From: JBJXHC01 sp964538485
GTDB taxonomy: Bacteria; Bacteroidota; Ignavibacteria; UBA10030; UBA6906
DNA length: 64,000 nt
Assembly: GCA_964538485.1 (NCBI GenBank)
Contig: CAZIHJ010000005.1
Location: forward strand, 7,205-71,204
Direction: 5' to 3'
Shown: in pieces, positions 1 to 7,976 of the stretch
Layout: every line of letters starts with the position of its first letter
Position numbering within the stretch: position 1 is the stretch's first letter
Translations under genes and position numbers: made by a program
Notes under the pieces: generated by a model
The model's database searches: none
Told to the model about the DNA's origin: nothing
What the model saw: only the letters and a program-made list of their open reading frames with translations

Positions 1-188
1 ACAACGTGCTTGGTCAGGAAATGGTGACACTGCTTGAAAATGAAGAAATTGAAGGGGGGATGCAGGTCTTACAGTTTAATGCAGATTTCCTTGCCTCTGG
101 TGTATACTTCTTTCGCATCCAGGTTCAGGGGCTTGAAGAAGCGGGGTTGAAGACAGTTGAGACCGGGAAGATGCTCCTGCTCAAGTAA
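1..188 (+). CDS. C-terminal fragment of a T9SS type A sorting-domain protein
   Basis: The reading frame enters from the left edge (codons from base 3) and stops with TAA at 186-188. The visible 61 residues have the shape of a T9SS C-terminal sorting domain: NVLGQEM near the start, then SGVYFFRIQ, and a terminal KMLLLK. The same NVLGEEV / GVYFYRL / KMVLLR succession ends the complete genes that follow. Family knowledge: this beta-sandwich directs export across the outer membrane and is usually cleaved off. The cargo domain lies outside the window, so its function is unknown. A rho-independent terminator follows. Confidence 0.8.
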   Translation, partial: NVLGQEMVTLLENEEIEGGMQVLQFNADFLASGVYFFRIQVQGLEEAGLKTVETGKMLLLK

Positions 189-242
189 AGTCAACTGTAA
201 ATTGCCATTCCCAAAATGGGGTGTTGTTTAAGGAGCCCAAAG

Positions 243-276
243 AACCCTGTCCGGCTATCTGCCCGACAGGGTTTCT
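243..276 (+). terminator. rho-independent terminator
   Basis: A 9-bp perfect stem, AACCCTGTC (243-251) with GACAGGGTT (265-273), encloses a 13-nt loop and runs into a T-rich tract. It lies 55 bp after the stop of the first partial gene and separates it from the promoter of the propeller genes. Confidence 0.8.
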
Positions 277-342
277 TGTCTTATGATCTTTCCAAGAAAA
301 CAACCAGTAGAGGGATGTTACCTATGTGGACTTTGTGCACCA

Positions 343-371
343 TTGACAGGATTGTTTTATTTCAATAAATT
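343..371 (+). promoter_or_regulatory. candidate promoter for the three-propeller operon
   Basis: TTGACA (343-348), a 17-nt spacer, then TAAATT (366-371). This is close to a primary-sigma consensus and lies about 55 nt upstream of the GTG at 427, downstream of a terminator. It is the best-matching promoter in the window. Confidence 0.6.
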
Positions 372-426
372 GAAGCTGTTACTTCTCCCATTCGAGTCGT
401 TCATTCGCACATAAACCGAGGCGTCA

Positions 427-2112
427 GTGAAACACTTTGTTCTTACCTTTCTTGTTCTCGCTCTAACCGTTTCGCTGACAGCGACCAACACCAATGCCCA
501 GAATGTATCCCTCGTTGGACATATTGACAAACGGCATGGAGGCCCGGGCCCAAGCTACGGTTTTAATTATGCGAGCTGTTGGGGGTACGTTGCGCCTGAC
601 GGCCACGAGTACGCACTCATCGGAACATATTCCGGTACATCAATTATAGACCTTGATGCCGATTCTCTGCGTGAGGTTGCCTACATCCCCGGCGCAAACT
701 CCGAATGGAAGGAGCTAAAAACGTGGGGGCAATACGCCTACTGCGTAAGCGAAGGAAATCAAGGCGTCCAGATCATCAACCTCAGCCAGTTGCCCGATAC
801 CGCGTGGCTGGTGCGCTCGGTCAGCAGTCTTGGTGGGAAGAATATCTCGCGTAATCATACTGTTACCGTTGCGGACGGCTATCTGTACCTGAACGGCTCC
901 ACTTCCGGTGGACAAACGGGTGGTGCAATCATTCTCAGTCTCGCGGATCCGGAGAACCCCGTGTATGTCGGTCAGTATCAGCCAACGTACTTGCACGACA
1001 CGTACGTGCGAAGAGATACGTTGTATGGTGCCGGCATCTATGGTGATGGTGTGTTTATCGCATCGCTGCAAAACAAAGCCAACCCTCAGACACTCGGTGT
1101 TGTTACGTACGCAAATTCCGGCACCCACAATACCTGGGTGTCCACCAACGGGCATTTTCTTTTCACAACGGATGAAATTGGCAGCACGCAGAAAAATCTT
1201 AAAGCATTTGAGTTGACACAATTCTCTCCGACATTTACTTTCGTACCGCGAACGCCTCTTACACCCAACCCTTCCGCGATTATTCACAATATTCACGGCC
1301 GGGGTAATTACATTTATATAGCGCATTACGCGGCCGGAGTATATGTTGCCGACGCTCACGATCCACTTGCGATGACGACAGCCGGCGGATATGATACCTA
1401 TACCGGGACAAGCACGGGTTACATCGGATGCTGGGGTGTCTACCCATACTTTCCGTCGGGTCGATGGATTGCCTCGGACACACAAACCGGATTGTATGTA
1501 TTTACATTCACCGGACTTGCTCCGCGGACACGTTCTCCGCTGTTGCAACCGGCGAATGGCGACACAGTGGATTTCGATCCCGCAACAACGTTCTCGTGGC
1601 GACAGGCCGCTTCGCAAACCGAGGACCCTCATTGGTACAAACTTCATGTCTGGGGACAGGGTGTTGATACACTCCTCAATGTAACGGACACAACTCTGGC
1701 AGTGAGTGCGCTGACGGGTTTGCAAGATGGAGAGACGTATTCATGGCACGTGTGGATAAGGGACGAGTTTACATCGGTGAGCAGTCAGGATACGTTTCAG
1801 TTCATCTATAACAGCACATCCGTGGATGTAGAGGAGACTGGGACACCGGCGCAGTATTCTCTTGCACAGAACTACCCCAACCCGTTTAATCCGAGGACAA
1901 TTATCAGTTATCAACAAACGACAAGGAATTGGGTGACACTCGCAGTTTATGATGTCCTCGGAAGAGAAGTGGCGAACCTGGTCAATGAGATCAAAGGACC
2001 CGGAACATATTCCATTGATTGGGATGGGAGCGGACAGCCGAGCGGCGTGTATTTTTACCGACTCCGGGCGGGAAATTTTACAGAGCAGAAGAAAATGGTA
2101 CTGATGAAATAG
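427..2112 (+). CDS. Secreted LVIVD-type beta-propeller protein (choice-of-anchor B family), T9SS cargo, copy 1
   Basis: This 561-residue protein has a signal peptide (about residues 1-24, hydrophobic FVLTFLVLALTVSL, cleavage near NTNA/Q). Repeats of the LVIVD/choice-of-anchor B type fill about 30-360, recognisable from recurring GTSIIDL, GVQIINLSQLPDT, HDTYVRRDTLYGAGIYGDG and FTTDEIGST blocks. A fibronectin-like segment lies at about 365-455 (YKLHVWGQGVDTLLNVTDT). The T9SS sorting domain has NYPNPFNP at 482-489 and ends GVYFYRL...KKMVLMK. The GTG start is chosen because it sits just before the signal peptide with CGAGG upstream. It is the first of three tandem paralogues and probably an extracellular or surface-bound structural or binding protein. 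No catalytic motif was seen. Confidence 0.85.
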   Translation: MKHFVLTFLVLALTVSLTATNTNAQNVSLVGHIDKRHGGPGPSYGFNYASCWGYVAPDGHEYALIGTYSGTSIIDLDADSLREVAYIPGANSEWKELKTWGQYAYCVSEGNQGVQIINLSQLPDTAWLVRSVSSLGGKNISRNHTVTVADGYLYLNGSTSGGQTGGAIILSLADPENPVYVGQYQPTYLHDTYVRRDTLYGAGIYGDGVFIASLQNKANPQTLGVVTYANSGTHNTWVSTNGHFLFTTDEIGSTQKNLKAFELTQFSPTFTFVPRTPLTPNPSAIIHNIHGRGNYIYIAHYAAGVYVADAHDPLAMTTAGGYDTYTGTSTGYIGCWGVYPYFPSGRWIASDTQTGLYVFTFTGLAPRTRSPLLQPANGDTVDFDPATTFSWRQAASQTEDPHWYKLHVWGQGVDTLLNVTDTTLAVSALTGLQDGETYSWHVWIRDEFTSVSSQDTFQFIYNSTSVDVEETGTPAQYSLAQNYPNPFNPRTIISYQQTTRNWVTLAVYDVLGREVANLVNEIKGPGTYSIDWDGSGQPSGVYFYRLRAGNFTEQKKMVLMK

Positions 2113-2119
2113 GGGTAAC

Positions 2120-3496
2120 GTGCGTTCTTTTTCAAGTGGGATATTCGTCGCCTTTATAGTGGCGGGCAGTACAGTCGCCGGAGCAACCGGTCAGGTGTCG
2201 CTCTTGCGACACCTATTCATCAATCACGGCTCCTCGGGGATAAACTACTATTCAAACTGCTGGGGATACACTGATTCCTCAGGCAGAGAATACGCGTTGA
2301 TGGGCGCAGTGTCGGGTACATCAATTGTTGAAATCACAGATCCGGATTCCGCGCGGGAAGTGGCGTTCATACCAGGGCCGGTCTCAAGTTGGCGCGAGAT
2401 CAAAACGCATTCGCACTATGCGTATGTGGTCAGTGAAGGGGGTGGGGGAACTCAGATCATTGATCTTTCGATGCTTCCCGATACCACACGGTTGGTGCAG
2501 GGGTTCATTCATGCGGCCGGCGGCAAGAACACCTCTCGCGTACATTCGATTTCGATTCATGACGGCTTTATGTACCTGAATGGCTCCGCAACGTGGTCAC
2601 CTGGCGGGGTCCTCATCTTCAGTCTTGGTAACCCCGAACAGCCCTCCTATGTCGGTGAATTTTCACCCGAATATATCCATGACTCATTTGTCAGGCATGA
2701 TACTCTCTTTGCCTCGGATATTTATAGCCCCGGGGGATTGTACATTGTTGATATTTCGAACAAGGCTCTTCCGTCACAGATCGTCGAGATCACCTACCCG
2801 GGCGCGGGTACGCACAATGCTTGGGCAACAGAGGATGGACGATATGTTCTCACCACGGATGAAATCGGCAGTACGCCGAAAACGCTGAAGGTATGGGATA
2901 TTCAGAATCTTCCCATTTACGGCAAAGTTGCAGATTTCACGGTTGACCCGACCGCGACCGTTCACAATGTTCATATCAAAGGGAGATATGCATACGTTGC
3001 GTGGTATGCGGCCGGGGTTCACGTTGTTGACATCAGCAATCCGCTGCAGCCCGTCCACGCCGGAGGATACGATACATTCACCGGTACACCAACAAGTCCC
3101 TATAATGGATGCTGGGGCGTCTTTCCGTACTATCAATCCAACAAGTTCATCGCTTGTGATCGATATACGGGACTGTATATATTCGCACTTGATACGACTA
3201 CGTCATCCGTCGCTCCACCAACGATGTTGCCCGATGGTTTTGTATTGCATCAAAACTATCCCAATCCATTCAACCCCGTCACGACCATAGAATTTCAGGT
3301 TGAAAGTTCCCGAGGGGTTGATCTGCGTGTCTACGATCTCCTCGGGCGGGAAGTGGCAATGTTGATGGATAGTGAAGTTGAGGCAGGCGTCCATCGTGTT
3401 TCATTCGATGCAACCGCACGTTCGAGCGGTGTCTATTATTACCGTCTTCGCGTTGGCACTGTTGTTCAACAGCGCGCCATGTTATATCTCAGATAG
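2120..3496 (+). CDS. Secreted LVIVD-type beta-propeller protein (choice-of-anchor B family), T9SS cargo, copy 2
   Basis: This 458-residue paralogue of the genes on either side starts at a GTG only 7 bp after the preceding stop, with an AGGGG ribosome-binding motif overlapping that stop. It has a signal peptide (FVAFIVAGSTVAGATG) and the same propeller blocks (GTSIVEIT, GTQIIDLSMLPDT, VLTTDEIGSTPKTLKVWDI). It goes directly into the T9SS domain, with NYPNPFNP at about 379. It lacks the roughly 100-residue fibronectin-like module that both neighbours carry between propeller and sorting domain, which explains its shorter length. It is probably co-transcribed with copy 1. Confidence 0.85.
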   Translation: MRSFSSGIFVAFIVAGSTVAGATGQVSLLRHLFINHGSSGINYYSNCWGYTDSSGREYALMGAVSGTSIVEITDPDSAREVAFIPGPVSSWREIKTHSHYAYVVSEGGGGTQIIDLSMLPDTTRLVQGFIHAAGGKNTSRVHSISIHDGFMYLNGSATWSPGGVLIFSLGNPEQPSYVGEFSPEYIHDSFVRHDTLFASDIYSPGGLYIVDISNKALPSQIVEITYPGAGTHNAWATEDGRYVLTTDEIGSTPKTLKVWDIQNLPIYGKVADFTVDPTATVHNVHIKGRYAYVAWYAAGVHVVDISNPLQPVHAGGYDTFTGTPTSPYNGCWGVFPYYQSNKFIACDRYTGLYIFALDTTTSSVAPPTMLPDGFVLHQNYPNPFNPVTTIEFQVESSRGVDLRVYDLLGREVAMLMDSEVEAGVHRVSFDATARSSGVYYYRLRVGTVVQQRAMLYLR

Positions 3497-3538
3497 TGAG
3501 CCGTTCAACTTAGTGATATTATCAAAGGAAGTATTCTT

Positions 3539-5209
3539 ATGCGTATGTTTACACTGATGCTCTTATGGATTGTATTGCCGTTCGCACTCACCGCGCAGGA
3601 ATCTCTTGATACGTTGAAGCATCTCGATGTCCAACCGCTCGGCAGTTACTCGGCAATCTGGGGATACACTGCTCCAGACGGTCGGGAGTATGCAATACTT
3701 GGTGTCAACGGAAGCTCATCAGTACCATATCCGGGCGGGACGTCCATTATTGACATTACAGATATTGATAATGTGCGTCAGGTGGCATTCATCCCCGGAC
3801 CAAACAGTAGTTGGCGGGAGATGAAAACGTACAAGCATTACGCGTATGTCGTGACCGAGGCCGGTGGTGGAGTGCAAATCATCAATCTTTCCCAGCTGCC
3901 TGACACGGCATGGCTTGTCAAATCCTTCAACTATACCAGCGGCACCAAAAACACCTTGAAATCGCACAGTGTCTCATTGCATGACGGGTTCCTGTATCTC
4001 AACGGTTGCGCGAACTGGTCGCCGGGCGGAATGGTGATCTTTGATCTGCGCAATGACCCGGAGAATCCTCAATATGCAGGGCAATACCAGCCGGCATACA
4101 TCCACGACAGCTATGTCCTTCGCGACACGATCTTTGGTTCGGCAATCAATTCCGGTGGCGGCTTGTACATCGCTGATGCACGCAACAAATCAAACATTAC
4201 ATTGATCGGGAAAATTGCTTATGCGGGTTCGGGCACACACAATGCCTGGGTCACAAAGGACAGACAACATGCAATCACGACCGATGAAATTGGCAGTACC
4301 CCAAAGACATTGAAAGTATGGGATATCAGTAACTTGCCGGCAATTCCAACCGCAGCCACCGCGACTTTTACCTCTGCTCCTGGACAAGTCGAACACAATA
4401 TTACCATACGCGGCGACTATGCATACGTTGCCTGGTATAGTGCCGGGATGGTTGTTGTTGATCTCACAGATCCGGCAGTTCCAGTGCTTGCAGGTGCTTA
4501 CGACACATCGCCGAGCACCAGCGGGTACAACGGTGTCTGGGGAGTATATCCATTTTTCCCCTCAGGGAAGATTATTGCCGGAGATATGCAGAACGGTTTA
4601 TGGGTATTTAGCTTCAGTGGTCTTGTGGCACGGCAGCCGGTGCACCTCCTTGAACCGGCGGAAGGTGATACAATCGGAGGGGTGGGAGAGCGTGCCGTGA
4701 CATTTCGTTGGACACAGGCGGCAGACGTGAACAACGATCCTCTTTGGTACGAGATCCGCATAGCAGGGCCCGGGGTGGATGAGACATTTGTTACCACAGA
4801 CACTCTGTTTCAGGTACCGGATCTTTTCCCGGGTACATACACGTGGCACGTTATAACGAAGGACGAATGGAATACCACGGTGAGTGCAGACAGCTTTACG
4901 TTTGTGTATGTTGGAGTGAATGATGTTACTCCGTCTGAGAACCCACGAGGTTTCAGCTTGTCGCAGAATTACCCGAACCCTTTCAATCCGGAAACGGTTA
5001 TTCAGTTTGAGGTTGCAGAACGTTCTGATGTATCACTTAAGGTATTTAATGTCCTTGGAGAGGAAGTTGCTGAACTCGTTTCAGAGACAAAATCACCGGG
5101 GATCTACAATGTGAGTTTGGATGCCGGACGAATATCGAGTGGCGTGTACTTCTATCGTCTGCAGGCAGGGGGATTTGTCGAAACCAGGAAAATGGTTCTC
5201 CTCCGCTGA
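3539..5209 (+). CDS. Secreted LVIVD-type beta-propeller protein (choice-of-anchor B family), T9SS cargo, copy 3
   Basis: This 556-residue protein has an ATG start preceded by AAGGAAG at a good distance. Its signal peptide ends near TAQ/ES. The propeller shares long identical blocks with copy 2 (DEIGSTPKTLKVWDI, ANWSPGGMVIF, AYVAWYSAGM). A fibronectin-like module (HLLEPAEGDTIGG to SFTFVYV) and the sorting domain follow, with NYPNPFNP at about 477 and a GVYFYRL...KMVLLR ending. It is the last gene of the array, followed 24 bp later by a strong terminator. The function is probably surface adhesion or recognition; this is inference only. Confidence 0.85.
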   Translation: MRMFTLMLLWIVLPFALTAQESLDTLKHLDVQPLGSYSAIWGYTAPDGREYAILGVNGSSSVPYPGGTSIIDITDIDNVRQVAFIPGPNSSWREMKTYKHYAYVVTEAGGGVQIINLSQLPDTAWLVKSFNYTSGTKNTLKSHSVSLHDGFLYLNGCANWSPGGMVIFDLRNDPENPQYAGQYQPAYIHDSYVLRDTIFGSAINSGGGLYIADARNKSNITLIGKIAYAGSGTHNAWVTKDRQHAITTDEIGSTPKTLKVWDISNLPAIPTAATATFTSAPGQVEHNITIRGDYAYVAWYSAGMVVVDLTDPAVPVLAGAYDTSPSTSGYNGVWGVYPFFPSGKIIAGDMQNGLWVFSFSGLVARQPVHLLEPAEGDTIGGVGERAVTFRWTQAADVNNDPLWYEIRIAGPGVDETFVTTDTLFQVPDLFPGTYTWHVITKDEWNTTVSADSFTFVYVGVNDVTPSENPRGFSLSQNYPNPFNPETVIQFEVAERSDVSLKVFNVLGEEVAELVSETKSPGIYNVSLDAGRISSGVYFYRLQAGGFVETRKMVLLR

Positions 5210-5232
5210 CATCGTCCGGGTGCCCAGTTTGC

Positions 5233-5262
5233 GCCCCATCCGATATACGGATGGGGCTTTTT
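5233..5262 (+). terminator. rho-independent terminator
   Basis: GCCCCATCCG (5233-5242) pairs perfectly with CGGATGGGGC (5248-5257) around an ATATA loop and is followed by five T. It ends the three-propeller operon. Confidence 0.92.
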
Positions 5263-5315
5263 ATTGAATTGCTCGTGAAAGTTTCATCGTCAGGGTGACT
5301 GCAGGATTTCAAGGG

Positions 5316-5344
5316 TTGCTTTTCTTGATGACGTTTGTTAAGTT
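5316..5344 (+). promoter_or_regulatory. candidate promoter upstream of the 5448 operon
   Basis: TTGCTT (5316-5321), 17-nt spacer, TAAGTT (5339-5344). It follows the same -35/-10 spacing as other candidates in the window and lies between a terminator and the next gene. The match is moderate. Confidence 0.35.
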
Positions 5345-5447
5345 CGCTGAGTACTGATGTCGGTACCAGAGAGAGCATCCACCATCGTTCTTGTAGTGGC
5401 GCAGGCTGTTCACGGATTCCCGACAAGAACAAGCTGAAGGCAATTTG

Positions 5448-6017
5448 ATGCGGCCCTACAGTGTGGACGAAATACGCCGGTGTTTTTCCACGTCAACGGA
5501 TTTCAATGAAATCTTTGATGCTTTCCAGTCCGCCATTTCCCAGAACCTGAAGGATGTCGAGCCGTACAGACTGTTGTTCTGGAATCATTCCCTTACTCCA
5601 GATGAAGTCCGGCTCTTCGGCGAAAAACTTGCACAGGAATTTCCCGATCTCGCCTATGATGTCTATCTCTGGCTTGCCAGCGTCTTTGAGGTGACATACT
5701 CGTCCAGCGACAATTACGAACTTGCTCTTCACTATTATAAAAAAGCTGCGCTTGCGCGGCCGGACGAGCCCGATCCCTACCTCGACGCTTGCGACTGTTA
5801 CGAGCCCGATCTGAACATCCCGCCCCTCAGTAGCCTGATTGAATTCGTGAAGCATGGTGCGAATCGGGTCCGGAATCCCCGAAGCCTGTACAAACGTCTT
5901 GCTCATCTGTATGAGTTGGCGGGAGATATGGACCTCAGCGATCACTACCGTCGCAAGTCAGACGCGACTCACAGCCCTCAGAATGATCCCGGGAAGGACG
6001 CGCCCGCGCCCTCATGA
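5448..6017 (+). CDS. TPR-like hypothetical protein
   Basis: This 189-residue soluble, acidic, helix-rich protein has no signal peptide. Segments such as YELALHYYKKAALARPDEPDPYLDACDCY and SLYKRLAHLYELAGDMDLSDHYRR look like tetratricopeptide helices, so a scaffold or protein-interaction role is possible. I chose ATG 5448 over the in-frame TTG one codon upstream because GAAGG (5436-5440) is spaced 7 nt from it. The stop overlaps the next start by 4 nt (ATGA), indicating translational coupling to the permease downstream. No enzyme signature was seen. Confidence 0.75.
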   Translation: MRPYSVDEIRRCFSTSTDFNEIFDAFQSAISQNLKDVEPYRLLFWNHSLTPDEVRLFGEKLAQEFPDLAYDVYLWLASVFEVTYSSSDNYELALHYYKKAALARPDEPDPYLDACDCYEPDLNIPPLSSLIEFVKHGANRVRNPRSLYKRLAHLYELAGDMDLSDHYRRKSDATHSPQNDPGKDAPAPS

Positions 6018-6925
6018 AGGAAGTCCGGGGTTACCTCATGATTCTCGGAGCGGCGCTCTTCTGGGGCATCTCCGCAACCGGCGCGAAGTCACTTCTCAAC
6101 CAGGATCTTGATACTGTTCTCCTTGTTCAGGCGCGCGTCTCGTTCACGTTTCTGCTTCTGGTGGCATTCTTCGCGCTGTTCAAACGTGATGTGTTGAAGA
6201 CACGCATGTCCGATGCCTGGAAATTCGCGCTCATCGGGGTCATCGGCGTTGCGGGATCAAACTTCACCTACTATTTTACCATCAAAGAGAGCACGGTTGC
6301 AACCGGCATTCTTATCCAATATACCGCGCCGTTGCTTGTTATGGGATATGCCGCTCTGACAAAAGAGGAGACGATTACAGGAGTGAAAGTCATCGCCGCA
6401 CTCCTCTCGCTTGTGGGGTGTTTTCTTGCCGTCGGCGGATATGACCCGACGGTGCTCTCGATCACCCCGATGGGATTGATCACGGGCATCGGCTCTGTGT
6501 TGTGCTTCGCCTTCCTGAATATCTACACGCGTCACGTTCTGTCATTCTCCAACATGTGGACACTGACGGTCTACTCCATTGGTTTTGCCGCGCTCTTCTG
6601 GATGGTCGTGAACCCTCCCTGGAACATTGTTGCCCAAAGCCCGCCCCCCGATGTGTGGGGTGCTCTTGTTGTTCTCGCTGTCGTTTCCATTCTCATTCCG
6701 CATTCGTTGTACTTCAGCGGACTCCGGTATGTCGTGCCATCGCGGGCCATCATCACGAGTACATTTGAACCCATCGTTGCCATTGTCACCGCGGCATGGT
6801 TCCTCAACGAGTTTCTCGAACCTGTACAAATCATTGGAGCAATGGTTGTGCTTGCAGCCATCGTTCTGCTCCAGGTACGGAGAGAAACGAAACACCAGGT
6901 TGCTGTGACGATGGGAGATCGCTAA
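6014..6925 (+). CDS. DMT-superfamily permease (EamA domain)
   Basis: This 303-residue inner-membrane protein has about ten hydrophobic segments in two repeated halves, typical of EamA/RhaT-like drug/metabolite transporters. The first EamA repeat starts at MILGAALFWGISATGAKSLL and the second near PMGLITGIGSVLCFAFLNIYTRHVL. The conserved end of the second repeat is visible as RAIITSTFEPIVAIVTAAWFLNEFLEPVQIIGAMVVLAAIVLLQ. The substrate cannot be told from sequence. It is coupled to the TPR-like gene by ATGA and to the methyltransferase downstream by a 1-nt overlap. A distantly related permease lies at 56784. Confidence 0.88.
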   Translation: MKEVRGYLMILGAALFWGISATGAKSLLNQDLDTVLLVQARVSFTFLLLVAFFALFKRDVLKTRMSDAWKFALIGVIGVAGSNFTYYFTIKESTVATGILIQYTAPLLVMGYAALTKEETITGVKVIAALLSLVGCFLAVGGYDPTVLSITPMGLITGIGSVLCFAFLNIYTRHVLSFSNMWTLTVYSIGFAALFWMVVNPPWNIVAQSPPPDVWGALVVLAVVSILIPHSLYFSGLRYVVPSRAIITSTFEPIVAIVTAAWFLNEFLEPVQIIGAMVVLAAIVLLQVRRETKHQVAVTMGDR

Positions 6926-7509
6926 TGGAGCGGTCAAGCAGAAGAAGCGAAAAGATACGCAGGGTCCTCGGGTACAGGCAACCGGGCCTGACGGTAGTAA
7001 TGGAGAATATTCACGATCCCCACAATGTGAGCGCAGTATTTCGATCATGCGATGCAGTCGGAGTAATGCAGGTGGAGCTCCTGTACACACACGAAAAATT
7101 TCCGCGTATCGGGAAGAAGAGTTCTTCCAGCGCCAACAAATGGCTTGACCGTCGAAAGCACACGGCCGTGAAGGAATGTTATGCCACCCTCCGGAACGAG
7201 GGATTCCGGATCTATGCATCACAACTTGACCCCGGGGCGGTTTCACTCTATGACCTGGAACTCACCCAGCCGGTTGCATTGGTGTTTGGCAACGAACACC
7301 GTGGCGTATCTGAAGAGGCAGCATCGTGTGCGGATGGCACGTTTCAAATTCCCATGATGGGAATGATCCAGAGTCTGAATGTCTCCGTTGCATGCGCGGT
7401 CTCCTTGTATGAGGCAATGCGTCAGAGGACAGCACGTGGAAGCTACAACGCTTCCGGATTGACGCCCGATTCCTTGAAGACCCTGTACGATGATTGGATC
7501 AGGCGATAG
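6925..7509 (+). CDS. trmH: SpoU/TrmH-family RNA 2'-O-methyltransferase
   Basis: This 194-residue protein would transfer methyl from S-adenosylmethionine to a ribose 2'-OH, most likely tRNA guanosine 18. The three SPOUT knot motifs are clear: motif 1 ENIHDPHNVSAVFRSCDAVG (with the conserved Asn and Arg), motif 2 ALVFGNEHRGVSEE, motif 3 IPMMGMIQSLNVSVACAVSLYE. The compact size with short tails fits TrmH rather than the larger RlmB. I start at ATG 6925, where it overlaps the TAA of the permease by one base; an upstream in-frame extension would run through the permease. The specific tRNA substrate is inferred. Confidence 0.87.
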   Translation: MERSSRRSEKIRRVLGYRQPGLTVVMENIHDPHNVSAVFRSCDAVGVMQVELLYTHEKFPRIGKKSSSSANKWLDRRKHTAVKECYATLRNEGFRIYASQLDPGAVSLYDLELTQPVALVFGNEHRGVSEEAASCADGTFQIPMMGMIQSLNVSVACAVSLYEAMRQRTARGSYNASGLTPDSLKTLYDDWIRR

Positions 7510-7693
7510 GCCAACTTGGACTCCCTTGACCGTTAATGTACACTTTCGTACCCCTCTCTTATGGCCATGTTGCTTTGCCGGAGTCGATTGGGTATATTCA
7601 CAATACTGCCAAACCACCATCACCAGCAACTTCCTCACCATCGTTCCGTACTACGAGGTGTTTATATTCTGAACGATAAGATGGGTAACTAGA

Positions 7694-7852
7694 ATGGGTG
7701 AACAAGATCCGCAAAATGTAGGTTTTTTGGGTTTGAATGTGGTTGTGGTGGGTGTGATGGTACTTGTGGCGTTCGGTTATCTGCTCTTTCTGGTGCGGAA
7801 GAGATGGAGAGACAGATTTCTTCATGTCGCGAAACGTAAACGTCCAACGTAA
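7694..7852 (+). CDS. Small single-pass membrane protein (52 aa)
   Basis: ATG 7694 to TAA 7850-7852. The short polar N-terminus (MGEQDPQNVGF) is followed by one strongly hydrophobic helix (LNVVVVGVMVLVAFGYLLFLV) and a highly basic tail (KRWRDRFLH, KRKRPT). This is the positive-inside layout of a small bitopic membrane protein with the C-terminus in the cytoplasm. A terminator hairpin begins 25 bp after the stop, which supports a real transcript. The ribosome-binding site is weak. The composition resembles CcmD/CcoQ-type accessory peptides, but I cannot assign it to a family. The remaining bases of 7510-7976 hold no other gene I can support. Confidence 0.45.
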   Translation: MGEQDPQNVGFLGLNVVVVGVMVLVAFGYLLFLVRKRWRDRFLHVAKRKRPT

Positions 7853-7876
7853 AGATACAATCGTGTTCTGATGCTC

Positions 7877-7910
7877 AACGAGGCGGCGCAAGAGCCGCCT
7901 TGTTCATTTC
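7877..7910 (+). terminator. GC-rich hairpin terminator
   Basis: AACGAGGCGGC (7877-7887) pairs with GCCGCCTTGTT (7894-7904), one G-T wobble, around a GCAAGA loop. A moderately T-rich tract follows. It separates the methyltransferase/small-protein transcript from the DsbD-like gene. Confidence 0.65.
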
Positions 7911-7919
7911 TGTGTCTCC

Positions 7920-7948
7920 TTGAAAGTCCCGGCACTTTTAGGTACCAT
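7920..7948 (+). promoter_or_regulatory. candidate promoter for the DsbD-like gene
   Basis: TTGAAA (7920-7925), 17-nt spacer, TACCAT (7943-7948), directly after a terminator and about 30 nt before ATG 7977. It occupies the longest possible N-terminal extension of the downstream frame, so it argues against a TTG start at 7920. Confidence 0.5.
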
Positions 7949-7976
7949 CTTGCGTTGCACAGTACAGACAATTACA

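Noticed and set aside
715..1725. 336-codon minus-strand frame
   Set aside because: Antisense to the first propeller gene; composition is Arg/Cys-rich and not protein-like.
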